64,000 nucleotides of DNA, from contig BDSI01000001.1 of NCBI GenBank assembly GCA_003117195.1, positions 372,001 through 436,000 on the forward strand, written 5' to 3'. Shown here in pieces: positions 34,179 through 45,136 of the stretch. The position numbers and the translations under genes are program-made. The stretch is from Eudorina sp. 2006-703-Eu-15 (Eukaryota; Chlorophyta; Chlorophyceae; Chlamydomonadales; Volvocaceae). The notes beneath the pieces were generated by a model. It saw only the letters and a program-made list of their open reading frames with translations, was not told the DNA's origin and did not search any database. The first letter of the stretch is position 1, and the number at the start of each line of letters is the position of its first letter.

Positions 34179-37100
34179 ATCTGGGCAGATCCTCGCGATT
34201 GGCTGCATCCACAGACAGCTTCAATGTACGGAGACCGTATCCCGATACAGCTGCTACGGCCGCGGTGGCGTTGGCGGCCGCGCCGGCCATCCCAGGTGGC
34301 GGCGGCGGCGCCGCCGCCGCAACCGACGGCGACGGGTGTTCCGACGACGGCGGCGACGGCGACAAGAGGACGAGACCCCGCAGCATAGCGGCGCTACTGC
34401 TGCAACTCGCGGTCACGCCGAGAGAGCTCCGGTCTATTGTCGCTGTGCAGGCCGAGGCTGTAGCTGCACTCACAGCCCCCGACACGTTGCCGCCGCCACC
34501 GCCGCCGCCGCCGCCAATGCCAATCGATGAGGACACCCCGGTCACGGACAAACTGCGCCGACTCGATTCCGGGACGACTTGCTCCGTGGGACCCGAACTT
34601 GGCAGTTGTGGTGGTTGCGGCGGCGGTTGCGGCGGCGGTTGCGGCTGCGGCCGCCAGCGGCTGACGCCGTTGCGGCTGCTTGCGGAGGAGCCAGCCCGGT
34701 CGGATGATGAGGTGGCTGCAGCCGAGGGCTGTAGCAGTCCCATCGCCGCGGCGAAAGGCGCCGCCCGGATTTGGCGGGAACGATCCGCAGGCCGCCTAGA
34801 CGTGCAGTCGCTGACTTCAGAAGTCTTGAGGTGCGGCTGAATCTGCCGGCTACTGCCAGCGGCTTTGCTGCCGCCGCCGCCGCCGCCGCTGCTGCCGCCG
34901 GCACGCGCGACGACGGCATTCCCGCGGACAGTCTGTACGGCTTGTTGTACGGTGAAGGACAGATTCGAGAACGACATCTCCAAAGGAGGCTGTGCTGGAA
35001 AGCCGTGCCGCCCGCCACGTACGACGGGCGCGGGCGCCTGCCGCGTCGGCTGTAGCAGGCCCTCGCCGTGGCCCAGACGCTGAAGCAGGTTTACGGCATC
35101 GCCGTCGTCGCCGTCGCCCGTGGGTTGGCCGCCGGCTTCCGTGGCTGTAGCCGCCGTCCAACGTTGACACCATTGGTCAGTCGCGCTCCGAGACCGTCTC
35201 AGCATTTCCAACCAGTCAAACGCGCCGTCGCCGCCGCCGCCACCGCCGCCGGCGCCGGCGCCGCCGCCGCAGATATCATCACCGACGTCGTCGCCGACCG
35301 GCCGTACAGACGTCACCCATGACTGCTGCGCCGAGTGGCTCTGACCCATGGGTCCGTGCCGTTGCGCGGCCTGGCCGTTGGGCTCATGACCGGACGGGTT
35401 AGCGCTGTCGGTCGGGTCCTCCACTCCTACACCGGAAAATTGCAGTTTTTTCCGTCGCGCAATGTCCGTTTGGTTGTTGTTGTGGTTGTTGTGCTGCTGC
35501 TGCTGCTGAGGAGGCGGCTGCTGCTGCTGCTGCGGAGGCGGCTGCATCGGCGCTTCCGGCGCGGCGTCCGTCGTGGGCGACGGCGGCAAGAACTGCCGTC
35601 GCCCGGGCGGCTGCGTCGGTCGCGGCTCCGCATTCGACCAACCCAGACCAGATCCGCCGACGGGGCGAACGACATACTGATGACCAGTAATCATGCCAGG
35701 CGATGTGTACGACGTCGTACGAGTCGGTACCTTGATTACACCATCACCGCCAGTCATCCCGCCGCCGCCGCCGCCGGCGGATATCCCACGGGTCGGTACC
35801 GGCTCGGGCTCCAAGAGCACGTTCCTGAGGACTTGCGCCGACATGTGCCGCCCCGGTGGCGGCGGCGGCGGCGGCGGCGGCGGAGCGGCAGCAGAGGGCG
35901 CAGCAGCGTCCGCTGCGCCAGCAAAGGATGGCTGGTTGCTGCCCGGTACGGCCGGTGGTACGGCTTCCCCGGCGGCGGAGGAGGCGTTACTGGCTCGAGA
36001 CGCGCGCTGAGCGCCACTGCCGTCGCCGAACGCTGCGGAGGTGCCCGAGTCCCGGGCCCCCAGGAGCAGCCGCGCGAGCAAGCTGGGCGGCCGCACGGCA
36101 AGTGGGGAAGCCGCGGCGGCTGCGGCTGCGGCGGCGCCGCCGCCGGTGCTGCCGGCCCCAGCCGCCGCCCCGGTTGCGTGGGCTGCGTCAGCGGCGGCGG
36201 CGGCGGCTGCCCCAGCGGCGGTGTCGGCAAGCCTCAGCGACGACCCCCGGATCGGCAGCGCCGTACCGTTGTCGCTGCCGGCGACTGCTGCATGGGGAAC
36301 CTGCGGCGGCGAGAGCCAAGGAGGCGAACGCAGGCATAACACGTGCGCAAACTTTACAAACCTTATCAACACACTTGTCAAAATATAAAACATGTACCAA
36401 AAGTGTGGTTGCCAGCCCTTCGCCATGCTTCCCTGCATCTCTCAAGCGCCCCGCACAGTGCGACCGCCCGCCCCTCCTCCGACTGGAGAAGGCGCCCTAC
36501 CGCCCCCTCCACCCCAACCCCCACACCCCTGCCAGCGCGAAACCTTACACGAAATACTGACACAAAACCCTTAGGCGAAACCCTAGACAACACACCCCCA
36601 GACCAGACCCAAGGCGCCATCTGCGATAGGCGCCCCCGACAACCACATCACATGTTCACACCCCGCCCGGCTCACCACCACCGCCGCCACATCTCCTGAT
36701 GCTGAGGATGCTGCTGCGCCTGCTGCTGCTGATGTTGATGATGATGATGATGCCGCCGGCAGCGGCGAGCTGTACGCCTCCGGATGTACCTGCACCCCGC
36801 GGCTCCCGCCCGCGCCCCGCAGCAGCAGGTTTTTCCTGGAGGACAACTGGCAGAAGCTTCCATCGCCGCTGCCGCCACCGCCGCCCATGGAGCCCTGAGC
36901 ACTGCTACTACCGGCAGCAGCAGCAGCAGCAGCGGCGGCGGCGATGGTAGTCGCTGTGGGGTCCGCACCGCTGGCGCTGCCGCCGGGACCTGCCGCCCGC
37001 CCCATGGCGGCGGCGGTGCACATCCCCGGCGGAGAGGGCGACACCGAATCCACCGCCCCGGCGGCCGTCGATGGGAAGATCGCCTCGCGCGCGGCTTGCA

Positions 37101-39182
37101 GCTGCAGGTGTTGAGGCGGCGGCGGCGGCGGCAGCCGCGGCGGCGGTGGTGTGGACGAGCCGCAGCCGTCCTCCGAAACCTCCGAGGAAGGGTCCGGGCC
37201 CTCCACCACCTCGAAGCCCGGGTCGCTGCCGCCGCCGTCACGTCCGCTCCGTACGACAATCCTGCCCTGCTGCCCCGCCACACCCGCCACTCCGCCGCTG
37301 CCTCCGCCTCCGCCGCCTGCGTTGCTGCGACCCTCCCCGACCCTTCCCCAGGAGTCGTTTTCGTCCGCGGCCGTGACCTGCGCCGCCTCGGCCTCTGCAG
37401 TTCCCGCCGCGTAGTACAGGTCCTCCGCGAACCTCAGTTTCTTCTTACCAGCGGTGGCCCCGCGGGCCCCGGCATCGGTACCCGAGGAGGGAGGGCTGGC
37501 GGGTGCGGTCGGGGAGGAGTAAGGCCCGCGGGGTCCCTCCAGGCGGCCAGGACAGGACAGGGAGTGGGGAGGTGCAGGGACACGGATCGCGGACCTCTGA
37601 CGGGAGGAGGGGGAACGGGGCGCAGCAGACATGTGCGATAATGGGGGCGGGGAAGCGCTGGGCGCATAGGTTGTGGAGGTTGTGGTGGTTATGGTGGTTG
37701 TGGTGGTTGAGGTGGGAGGTTGTGGTGGTTGAGGTGGGAGTGTTGGACCTGCCCACCAGGGGAGGCAGTGACGACTGGAGAGGCGGGGAAAGGTGCGGCC
37801 CAGAGACTCTGTTTGAATGAATCCGGGCATGTACGGTCCGGAAAAAGCTACACAACTAGGGTTGGTAGGAACCGTTGGAATCGGTGTGAGACAGACATGA
37901 ACGGAGGTTGGCGTGAACTCAGGGTCTGCATATGATCACACGCACAAGCCCCCGCCTCGATTCGGGTTCCAAGTCGTTCTGCGCCGCTCTGCGCTCGTCG
38001 CTCGGCCCTCAAATGGAACATCGATCCACATCCTCCCCCCCAAGACATACCGAGTTTCCCCCAAGACTTCCCTCAAACCCACATACTCCCCCCCAAGACC
38101 ATTCGCGCCCTCCCCCCAACACCCCGACCCCCAAGCATCGCCCTCCGCCTGCGCGCCTCTCTCCCCTCCTCTCCACAGCAACCCCACTATCATGCCCCGC
38201 CCCCACCTCCAAACCCCATCTGCCCGCACCTTGGGCTTGTGCTGCTTGAGGTGCTGTCTGAGCGAGAAGGCCTTCCCGTCCACCACCACCATCCAGGCAC
38301 TGCCCCCCAGCAGCTTCAGCCGCAACCGGGCGCCCCACCCCACCAGCCCGGAGCGAAAGGACCGGAGCGCGGACGCCAGGACCTGTGGGCGTGTGTGTGT
38401 GTGGGGGGGGGGGGTATAGGAAATTGGTAGACATTTTCAAACTGCGCTGCTGCCAGAGCGACGAGGGGGGACCCGGGTGGGCCATCAAGCCCCTATTCAT
38501 CAATTCTTCTTATCGTATCACAGTGAACCCCACTGGTCCACCGGTGGCAGCCCTAGACTCCTCACCACACACTCCAAAAACAAAAACGGAACCGCGTCAG
38601 CTTGGTGCACCGGACAGGCTCCCCAAGTGCACCGAAGCACACCCCGGGCCCACACTACCCGGGAACCACCCTGTTCCTGGGGACCAGCCATAGCCACGGA
38701 CAAAGCCCGCTCAGGGGGAGTTGGCCACCGATCAAAGCCCCTAGCACCCGCCAGTGCCAAGGTACCCCGCCGGTGTCCAGGGGGGGCCCGCCGATTACCG
38801 ACTTTCCTGACCTTCACGTAATCCCCAATCGCGAGACCTTTCCCTCCCTGGAGTGGCTTCCCACCTGAGGCTCATTGTCAGGGTCGTACTCGCCCTCCTT
38901 GTCCTGCTGATTGCGGTGGCGGTTGGGCGCGCTGACATCCCGTTCGCGTCCTCCCCCGCGTGACCAGCGATGATGGCCCGCGCCCGGGAGGCAGCCGCTG
39001 CAGCCCCCCCAGCTGCTGCCGTCGTCCATCTCGCCATCCTGGGGAGCGTGGGGGAAGAGGAGGGGAAGAGGAGGAGGAGGGCCGTGGGTGAAGAGCGGGG
39101 GTGCGTGCATAGTCCGTGTCCGTGCTGATGAAAGACCGAACGCAATTTGCTGCTCCAAGCGATCTTCGCGATTGGATTGCAT
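32971..39182 (-). CDS. Large low-complexity protein of unknown function, about 1,570 aa
   Basis: Four exons, all phase 0: 39182-38865 (ATG at 39182; a pyrimidine tract and CAG at 39039 would instead let the exon begin at 39038), 38382-38230, 37596-36676 and 36300-32971 (TAA). The second exon (VLASALRSFRSGLVGWGARL, then GGSAWMVVVDGKAFSLRQHL) is the most ordered part. The rest is Ala/Gly/Ser/Gln/Pro-rich with islands: KKKLRFAEDLYY, KKLQFSGVGVE, LEMSFSNLSFTVQQ, and the C-terminus LSRKNSIFDREDRVG. I see no catalytic motif, membrane helix or signal peptide, so a disordered regulatory or scaffold protein is the most I would infer. The last exon could instead splice at CGG|GTGGGT, just before the stop. 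A TGTAA lies about 604 nt downstream. Confidence 0.6.
33074..33115 (-). repeat. 9-bp Gly/Ala-coding repeat
   Basis: GCCGGCGCC units translate on the minus strand to the GGAGGAGGA-type Gly/Ala run near the C-terminus of the 32971-39182 protein. The period is a multiple of three, so the frame is kept. Confidence 0.85.
38604..38722 (+). repeat. Dispersed repeat family 1, partial copy in an intron
   Basis: It matches the middle and 3' part of the copy at 40714-40912 (CACCGGACAGGCTCC through GCTCAGGGGGAGT) but lacks the TGTTACAGCGGACC end. It lies in the intron between exons 38865-39182 and 38230-38382. Confidence 0.75.
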
Positions 39183-40713
39183 CAGTTATGAGCATAGGTC
39201 GGTGCAGGTTCAGCATAGGCCAATGCACACGCTCGTTGGCGCCCAGAGTGGAAGCCGGGTCCCGCGCTCGGATGCATTCTTACAAACTATTCGTGCTGAC
39301 AAAGGTTTCCGGTCAGAGCGTAATGCGCCCGTTTTCATTCGCTTTCCGGTCCACTACAAATACCTGCAGGGCGACTGAAGTTTGCCGCGCCTTGCCTGCC
39401 ACCGTCCCACCATTCCTGCTTTGTGGCTGTACAACACTTCTCGTCAAGCGCTGATGACCAAGCAGAACGCTGTCCGCACGGAGTTGCCCCACTCCAGGCT
39501 GCGAAGGGCGACGAGCACAAGCGTTTTTGCTGGAAGTACACCCTATTTGTGTATATGATCATATCTTCACCATGCTTCATGTCGACAAATGAAAAGGGCA
39601 ACACTCGGGAGCAAGGTTTTGTCGTGCCGCAACAGTAATCATCTCAAGCAATTTATGAGCCTTACATCCCCAACCAAGATATCTCCTCGATAACTGCAAG
39701 CATTGCGGAAGGCTTCACCAAAAGAAGCGGTCGCTGCACCCCAAGCATCCCCGTGCTGTCTCACCGTAAAGCTGTCAAATGAAGTTTCCAGACGACCATT
39801 AATTGCATTATTTATTTTGTTCGAGCCAGGAATAGTCCTCCCCATAGCAAATTTGTCACCTTGCTAAAGTCGGTGCGCCTTAAGGCGCACGCATCACCCG
39901 ACAAACAGGTGTCTACAGTGTAATCTACGTCGTCCTCCGCTTTGCCTGATTACAATGTGAGCTTGGTTAAGAATATTGTACGACAGGGCAGCGAGAGAGC
40001 GATCGGAGCGAGAGAGCTTGCGGAATGAACAATTTTTTGGAAAAAAATGAGGCGATTTACGTAATTTGTTGTGTTGCGGCCAAATCTTAGCTTTTGATGA
40101 TTGCGCCAGTTGCCGGCCAAGACGTCGGTTCTTGGCGTTAAATGATGTTGCACTGAATGATTATATGTTTAATTTGCATGCCCATGGATTGCTACAGGCA
40201 TAGCCTATGCATTCTGGTAGAACCCGTTGGCCAGCTGTAACTCCTACAACCCCTTACAACCTCCGCACGGACACTGAAGAGTGCTTGCAAACCTTTTCAG
40301 ATCGCTGGGCTGCCGCAGCTACTATCGAATCATAGATTGTCGGTTGCATTGTTCGCTTCAGAAACGCTACCATTGGTTCTCTCTTACCGTGGGTCTGTTG
40401 AGGTGTTTCTCGTCCAACCATAATCATTGACCGCACCCCTTCGTACCTATCAAAGTGAGAAAGCGCGTTTGACATTCATACAGGCATGCGACCTGAGAGG
40501 TGCACCTCGCACCAGCATGCACCAGATGATCACGGTAAATGGATCAACGCCTCCGGATGCGTCGCCCGGCCAGGCACGACGTCTCCCGAACAAGACACTC
40601 TCGGCCGCCACCCAGCTCCTGCGTTGACCACCGTTGACCACTGGGACCCTACCTCCCTCATCCAGGCCGCTTCCTACTAGCTCTGCGATCCACGGGCCTT
40701 TGATGACGCCATG

Positions 40714-40912
40714 ATTAAGGATGTTACAGCGGACCCCGCGGGTCATCGGTGACAGCCGAAGCTTCCTCTGCATAAACGAACTTGCGCCGCCATGGCGCAC
40801 CGGACAGGCTCCACAAGTGCACCGAAACACTCCCCGTGCCCACACTACCAGGGAACCACCCCGTTCCTGAGGACCAACCACGGCCAGGGATAAAGCCCGC
40901 TCAGGGGGAGTC
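40714..40912 (+). repeat. Dispersed repeat family 1, longest copy
   Basis: About 200 bp from AAGGATGTTACAGCGG to GCTCAGGGGGAGT. It contains a short frame (RTGSTSAPKH, PHYQGTTPF) that stays open and is recognisable in the copies at 28498-28667 and 38604-38722. No terminal repeats or target duplication are visible. Confidence 0.8.
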
Positions 40913-41922
40913 TCAGGAGACGCCATGTGTCATGACACACTGCTGCGTGCTGTGCACGTTGGTTGCGGATGGATGATACTGTGGCGCGCACGTGGGCGAG
41001 GCGCAGGGCGGCGCCCTTGCATGGAGACTGATTCGCCGAGCATGGTCTGGAATGCAAGGCTGCTCAGCATCCTGCCACGTGCGGTCTTGAGAAGGATCGC
41101 GATGGTACTCGTTGGCACTTACAGCAATGCCATTCTATGAGCTAGAGCTGCGCGCCAAGAGGCGCGGCCCTGATAAAGTTCGTGTTCTCATTACTCCTAC
41201 AGTAAAGTAGATATCAACAACGTTATCGTCGTCGGTTCGAGACACATCGCTGCTCAGCCCGGCTGAGCAGCGGACCTAAGTGGCGCTACTGGCGTAAGGC
41301 CGGCCCTCCTGGAGTCCTGGCCCAACTGACGGAAACGCGCGCCAAAGGCGGCTCACCAAACCAGCACAGCCTCAGCAATAACACTGCACAAAGACCAGGA
41401 TTAGGATAACAGATAACATCCAAACCTGATGGCATCGCCCGATGCTTAGCACTAGCAATGACTAACTGACCAACGGCTGTTCAACCAACTGATGGGAGAA
41501 ACTGCACTACGACGGATACCAATATCCCGACACCTGTTACGACATCTGCCTCCTACCGGTTTCCACGCGTTGTGTCAATCACGTCCTGTGCCATGACACA
41601 TGCGGCCAGGGGACCTCGCCCTGCTGACAGCGGGGTCTGACGGCAAGAAGTTGCCCACACCACATTCCAAGCCCCGCGCGGATACGTTCGTGTCCAGGGT
41701 TTAGGGTTGACTTGTCCCTTCGTTCACCTGCACCGCACATTTCCGCGTCACGCGCCGTGCTGCTTCCCTTCTCACGCCGATGGCGCCTCTCGCTGCTCCC
41801 GGGCTGTCGGCGGCTGCGCGCTGCCAGGGCCCCCACGTGCTAGCTGCCCGACGCCACCTGTGGCCTCCAGCAGTTGCACCTCCCTGCCGCGTTGCGGCGA
41901 GCCCGTCATAATTTGTGCCGTG

Positions 41923-41959
41923 ACATATCTGACCGGGGCCCAACGCTGGCCAAGGGCTG
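41923..41959 (-). repeat. Dispersed repeat family 2, inverted core
   Basis: On the minus strand, CAGCCCTTGGCCAGCG is followed by a GGTCAGATATGT end, as in 8189-8259 and 20792-20863. Only about 37 bp are shared. Confidence 0.65.
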
Positions 41960-43029
41960 TGCATCAGAGAACTTAGCCTCGATGTGTACCCGAAAATCCT
42001 TCAAGGCGCCTTGGTGTGGGACACATTACCGTATCTCCGGGTCTTACATGTTGGGTACACACGTATCGATGATCCCGCGCGTCGGATTCCCTATTGTTAG
42101 GGCGGCGTCCACGACGCTATCCGATCCACACACCGTCGTCTCCGGCCTAACCCACACCCATGCCTGGACAACCATGGACAACTCGTATCCTAGCGCCCCA
42201 GCGTCAAGGCTGGAACACATAACTGGAAAATAAAATCAATCGCCGCCAGTCCACATGTTCCCGCCTGCCCTTTTGCCTTCTCCATCAGCCCACCGCTGCC
42301 GCCCTCGTCCGTCCACGCGCACTTTGATGAATGGGGTGACGGTTTGTGGGCGCCCCACGAACCGCCAGAAAAAGAATCACGAAGCCGCTTTACATTTCCC
42401 TGCCACGCTACCGATGCCTAATCAAGCCCGCCGCCCGCCATCGTCCCCCTGACGGGATGCCGCTGACCGTTTCGCCGTCAGCAACAGCAGCGCTTTGCCG
42501 ACCACACGACCTTGAGGACGTTGTGACTCCTTGACGAGGCCGCTCTACCTAACGAGGCCCTCAGCACCCCCCGCCGCTTGCCTCCACCCTCAAGTCCCGA
42601 CCCCTGCAAATGCACACTGCGCCCCTGCAAGTTGAACACCTACCTACCTCACCTGGCGTGGCGTGCGGAGAAAGGGGCGGAACACCAAGGTGTTTTGAAA
42701 GCAACCAGGGTTTACCCGCGCCCGTGCCCCACTCGCTACCCTACCTAATCACTAACGCACTAGCGCTCCACCGCCCCCGGCTGCTCGCTAATATAGCCGC
42801 ACCGCCACGAATGCCATGCATGCTGCAGGGCAGCCGGGGAGGGGCGGTCAGTCAGCAGGACCGCCCTGCCCGGTCGCCGGAACCCGGCGGCAGCGCAAAC
42901 CCACGGTCGTTGGGGAACGCGCACTTGACCGGGTCGTCCGCGCGGGCCAGCTACCCGCACACCCACATCCCTGCGCACACCCATATGCCACATCCTGCTA
43001 CACCCACCGCTGCCTCAGGCCCTACCGGC

Positions 43030-45136
43030 TTAGGCGTTCAACAGCCTGCGGCCCTTCAGCTGACGTTGATCCTGGGAGCCGGTGACTTCGTCGGCAGTGC
43101 CGACGGCAACGGGCGCAGTCGCCACGAAGCCCTGACCATCGGCCTTGCTTTCAACGACCAGGTAGGGGTGCACGGCAGGCACATGCCCGGCGCCGTACGC
43201 CGAGGGAGCCAGGGGCGGGGATCGGCGGTAGTCGTGGTGGTAGTAGATCGGCGGGGCCGGGGGCGGGGGCGGGGGCGGAGAGATGATGGAGGCGTACAGC
43301 GGTGGTATTGTGGCGGGCGCCAGGTACGTCGACGGGTACACAGATGGGTACGGCAGTGGGAGGACGGGGAGGCCTGCAGCCGCGGAGGGGGACAGCCGGA
43401 CAACAGGCGCGGGGAGCAGGGGAGGGAGTAAGGGGTCTGCCGACACGAGGGTGGTCCTCCGAAAATCCAATGGGTATCTTGAAAAAGGTACAAAGGTACA
43501 ACCAGGGCGAGCCGGGACACGTAGTCGCGGGGTGCAGTCTTGCGGACAGGACGGCCGCAGCTGAAGGGGGGGTCTCCATGACAAGAACGAAGGACGGTGG
43601 ACGCCCCGCAAGGGCTTTACGGGCATGCATTGTGGATCATATTGTTATCAAGGATGTTACAGCGGACCCCGCGGGTCGTCGGTGACAGGATTATAACGTA
43701 CAGTACCGTTGCCATTCGATGGTAACCCCATTGGCCCTGAGCCTCGGCCGCGGGCCACAATCCCTCCCTCCCTCCCCCCGCCCCGACGAATCACGGAGCA
43801 CCAGTTTCCGATTTACCGGTAGGCGCGGAGCCTGCATCCTGATGGGGCGTCGGCGTCGGCGTTGGCACAGGCACTGGCTCTGGGCCGGCGGCTGGATCTG
43901 GGCCGGCGGCTGGATCTGGGCCGGCGGCTGGATCTGGGCCGGCGGCTGGATCTGGGCCGGCAGCTGGATCCGGGCCGGCGGTTGGATCTGGGCCGGCGGC
44001 TGGATCTGGGCCGGCGGCTGGATCTGGGCCGGCGGCTGGATCCATGGGGAGAGGTGTCGGAGACGACGGCGGTGGGGACGATGCCCAAGTGTTACGAGGA
44101 GCACGGGTCGTTGGCGGTGGCGGGAATACGTCTGGCACGGACGCACCCTCACTGCTCTTGCTGTTGCTGTTGTTACCGTTGTTGTTATCGTTGCTGTTAC
44201 CGTTGCTACCATTGCTGTTACCGTGGTTGTTACCGTGGTTGTTACCGTGGTTGTTACCGTTGTTGTCGCCGTGGTTGGACCCGGATGTATAATCATCTGT
44301 CGGCCATGGGTACTCAACACACTCCACGGCTCCGTCCCTGCAGGGAGGTGGCGGGGGATACTCGGGGGTGGGCGGTGGCGCCGTGTAGTCCTCGGGTGGT
44401 GGGGTGTAGAGGTAGGAATCTGGCGGCGGCTCCTGTAAGGGGGTTGCGAGGGTGTGACAAGGCCCCAGTCGGTCAGAAAAATCTGAAATCTGGAACCTGT
44501 ACAGATGGACTCTGTAGGGCAGCTATTATTATTATTATTAAGGATGTTACAGCGGACCCCGCGGGTCATCGGTGACAGCCAACGGCGACAGCTATGCTAT
44601 CCCGGTGTACGGATGGATCACATCAGAGAGGGCTCAAGCTGGCTCAAGCGGGCCATCAGTGACAGCCCAACCCTGCTCATGACCGCCGCACTGACCCAGT
44701 AGAGTTTTGCTTGTATGCGGGAAGGGGCTAGTTAATGAGAGCGAGGCGATTTCGGGACAGCCTTCGCGCAGCCCCGCTTATCGCGGCTCAGACTGCAGCG
44801 GTACTGCGAGATCGCGGGTGGGTGTTTCGGAGGTCCTAGTCGCCGTTCCGTCCAGAACACAGCAGCGCCGGTAACCCCGCTAGATCCCAGACGACCACGG
44901 AAATTGCTTCGCTTTGCTTTGCAAGCATTCCATTTCTTGCAAGGGTGTCGTTATAATTCCAGCTGCCGACACGGCTGACCCTCGCTGCGCCTCCCCTTCA
45001 GTGACATTTCCAAACTTACGTCAGGGGATGGAGGCGGTGGCTTTTTCCTCGTGGAACTAGGAGATGCGGCTGATACTTCATGCGCAAATATGCTCGCCGC
45101 CAGGAGAACGCCGAGGAGAATGTGCGCGCACGGCAT
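43030..45136 (-). CDS. Secreted Pro-rich and Asn-rich protein, about 418 aa
   Basis: Exon 1 (45136-45020) starts MPCAHILLGVLLAASIFAHE, a classic signal peptide with likely cleavage after VSA, followed by RKKPPPPSPD and a perfect GTAAGT donor. Exon 2 (44432 to about 43802) encodes EPPPDSYLYTPPPEDYTAPP, a short CRDGAVECVEYPWP segment, an Asn/His/Gly run (NNHGN repeats), and about nine PDPAAG repeats (18-bp units). Exon 3 (about 43538-43030, TAA) carries YPSVYPSTYLAP, PPPPPPPAPP, YLVVESKADGQGFV and ends GRRLLNA. The first junction is secure. The exon 2/3 junction is my best phase-1 choice, with other donors possible; exon 2 would otherwise stop at 43791. Composition suggests a hydroxyproline-rich cell-wall or matrix glycoprotein (inference). 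I see no pherophorin domain. Confidence 0.65.
43650..43688 (+). repeat. Dispersed repeat family 1, 40-bp end fragment (intron 2)
   Basis: It matches AAGGATGTTACAGCGGACCC through CGGTGACAGG only. It lies in the second intron of the secreted-protein gene. Confidence 0.75.
44540..44580 (+). repeat. Dispersed repeat family 1, 40-bp end fragment (intron 1)
   Basis: Same 40 bp as 43650-43688 and in the same orientation, 890 bp away, directly after an ATT run. It lies in the first intron of the secreted-protein gene, so the two fragments bracket exon 2. Confidence 0.75.

Larger units (their letters stand above)
39183..43029. other. Intergenic, partly AT-richer, no gene recognised
   Basis: Composition is balanced over 39300-41500 and GC-rich again after 41600. 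It holds the longest family 1 repeat (40714-40912), an inverted family 2 core (41923-41959) and a perfect 18-bp palindrome (39873-39890). The right end probably includes the 3' untranslated region of the gene stopping at 43030, with a minus-strand TGTAA at 42390-42394. No frame looks coding. Confidence 0.45.

Noticed and set aside
33574..36560. Several long plus-strand frames
   Set aside because: They are antisense to the 3.3-kb exon; high GC in third positions removes stop codons. Arg-rich, irregular composition.
42610..43431. 273-codon plus-strand frame
   Set aside because: It overlaps in antisense the last exon of the secreted Pro-rich protein, whose minus-strand reading has far better composition.
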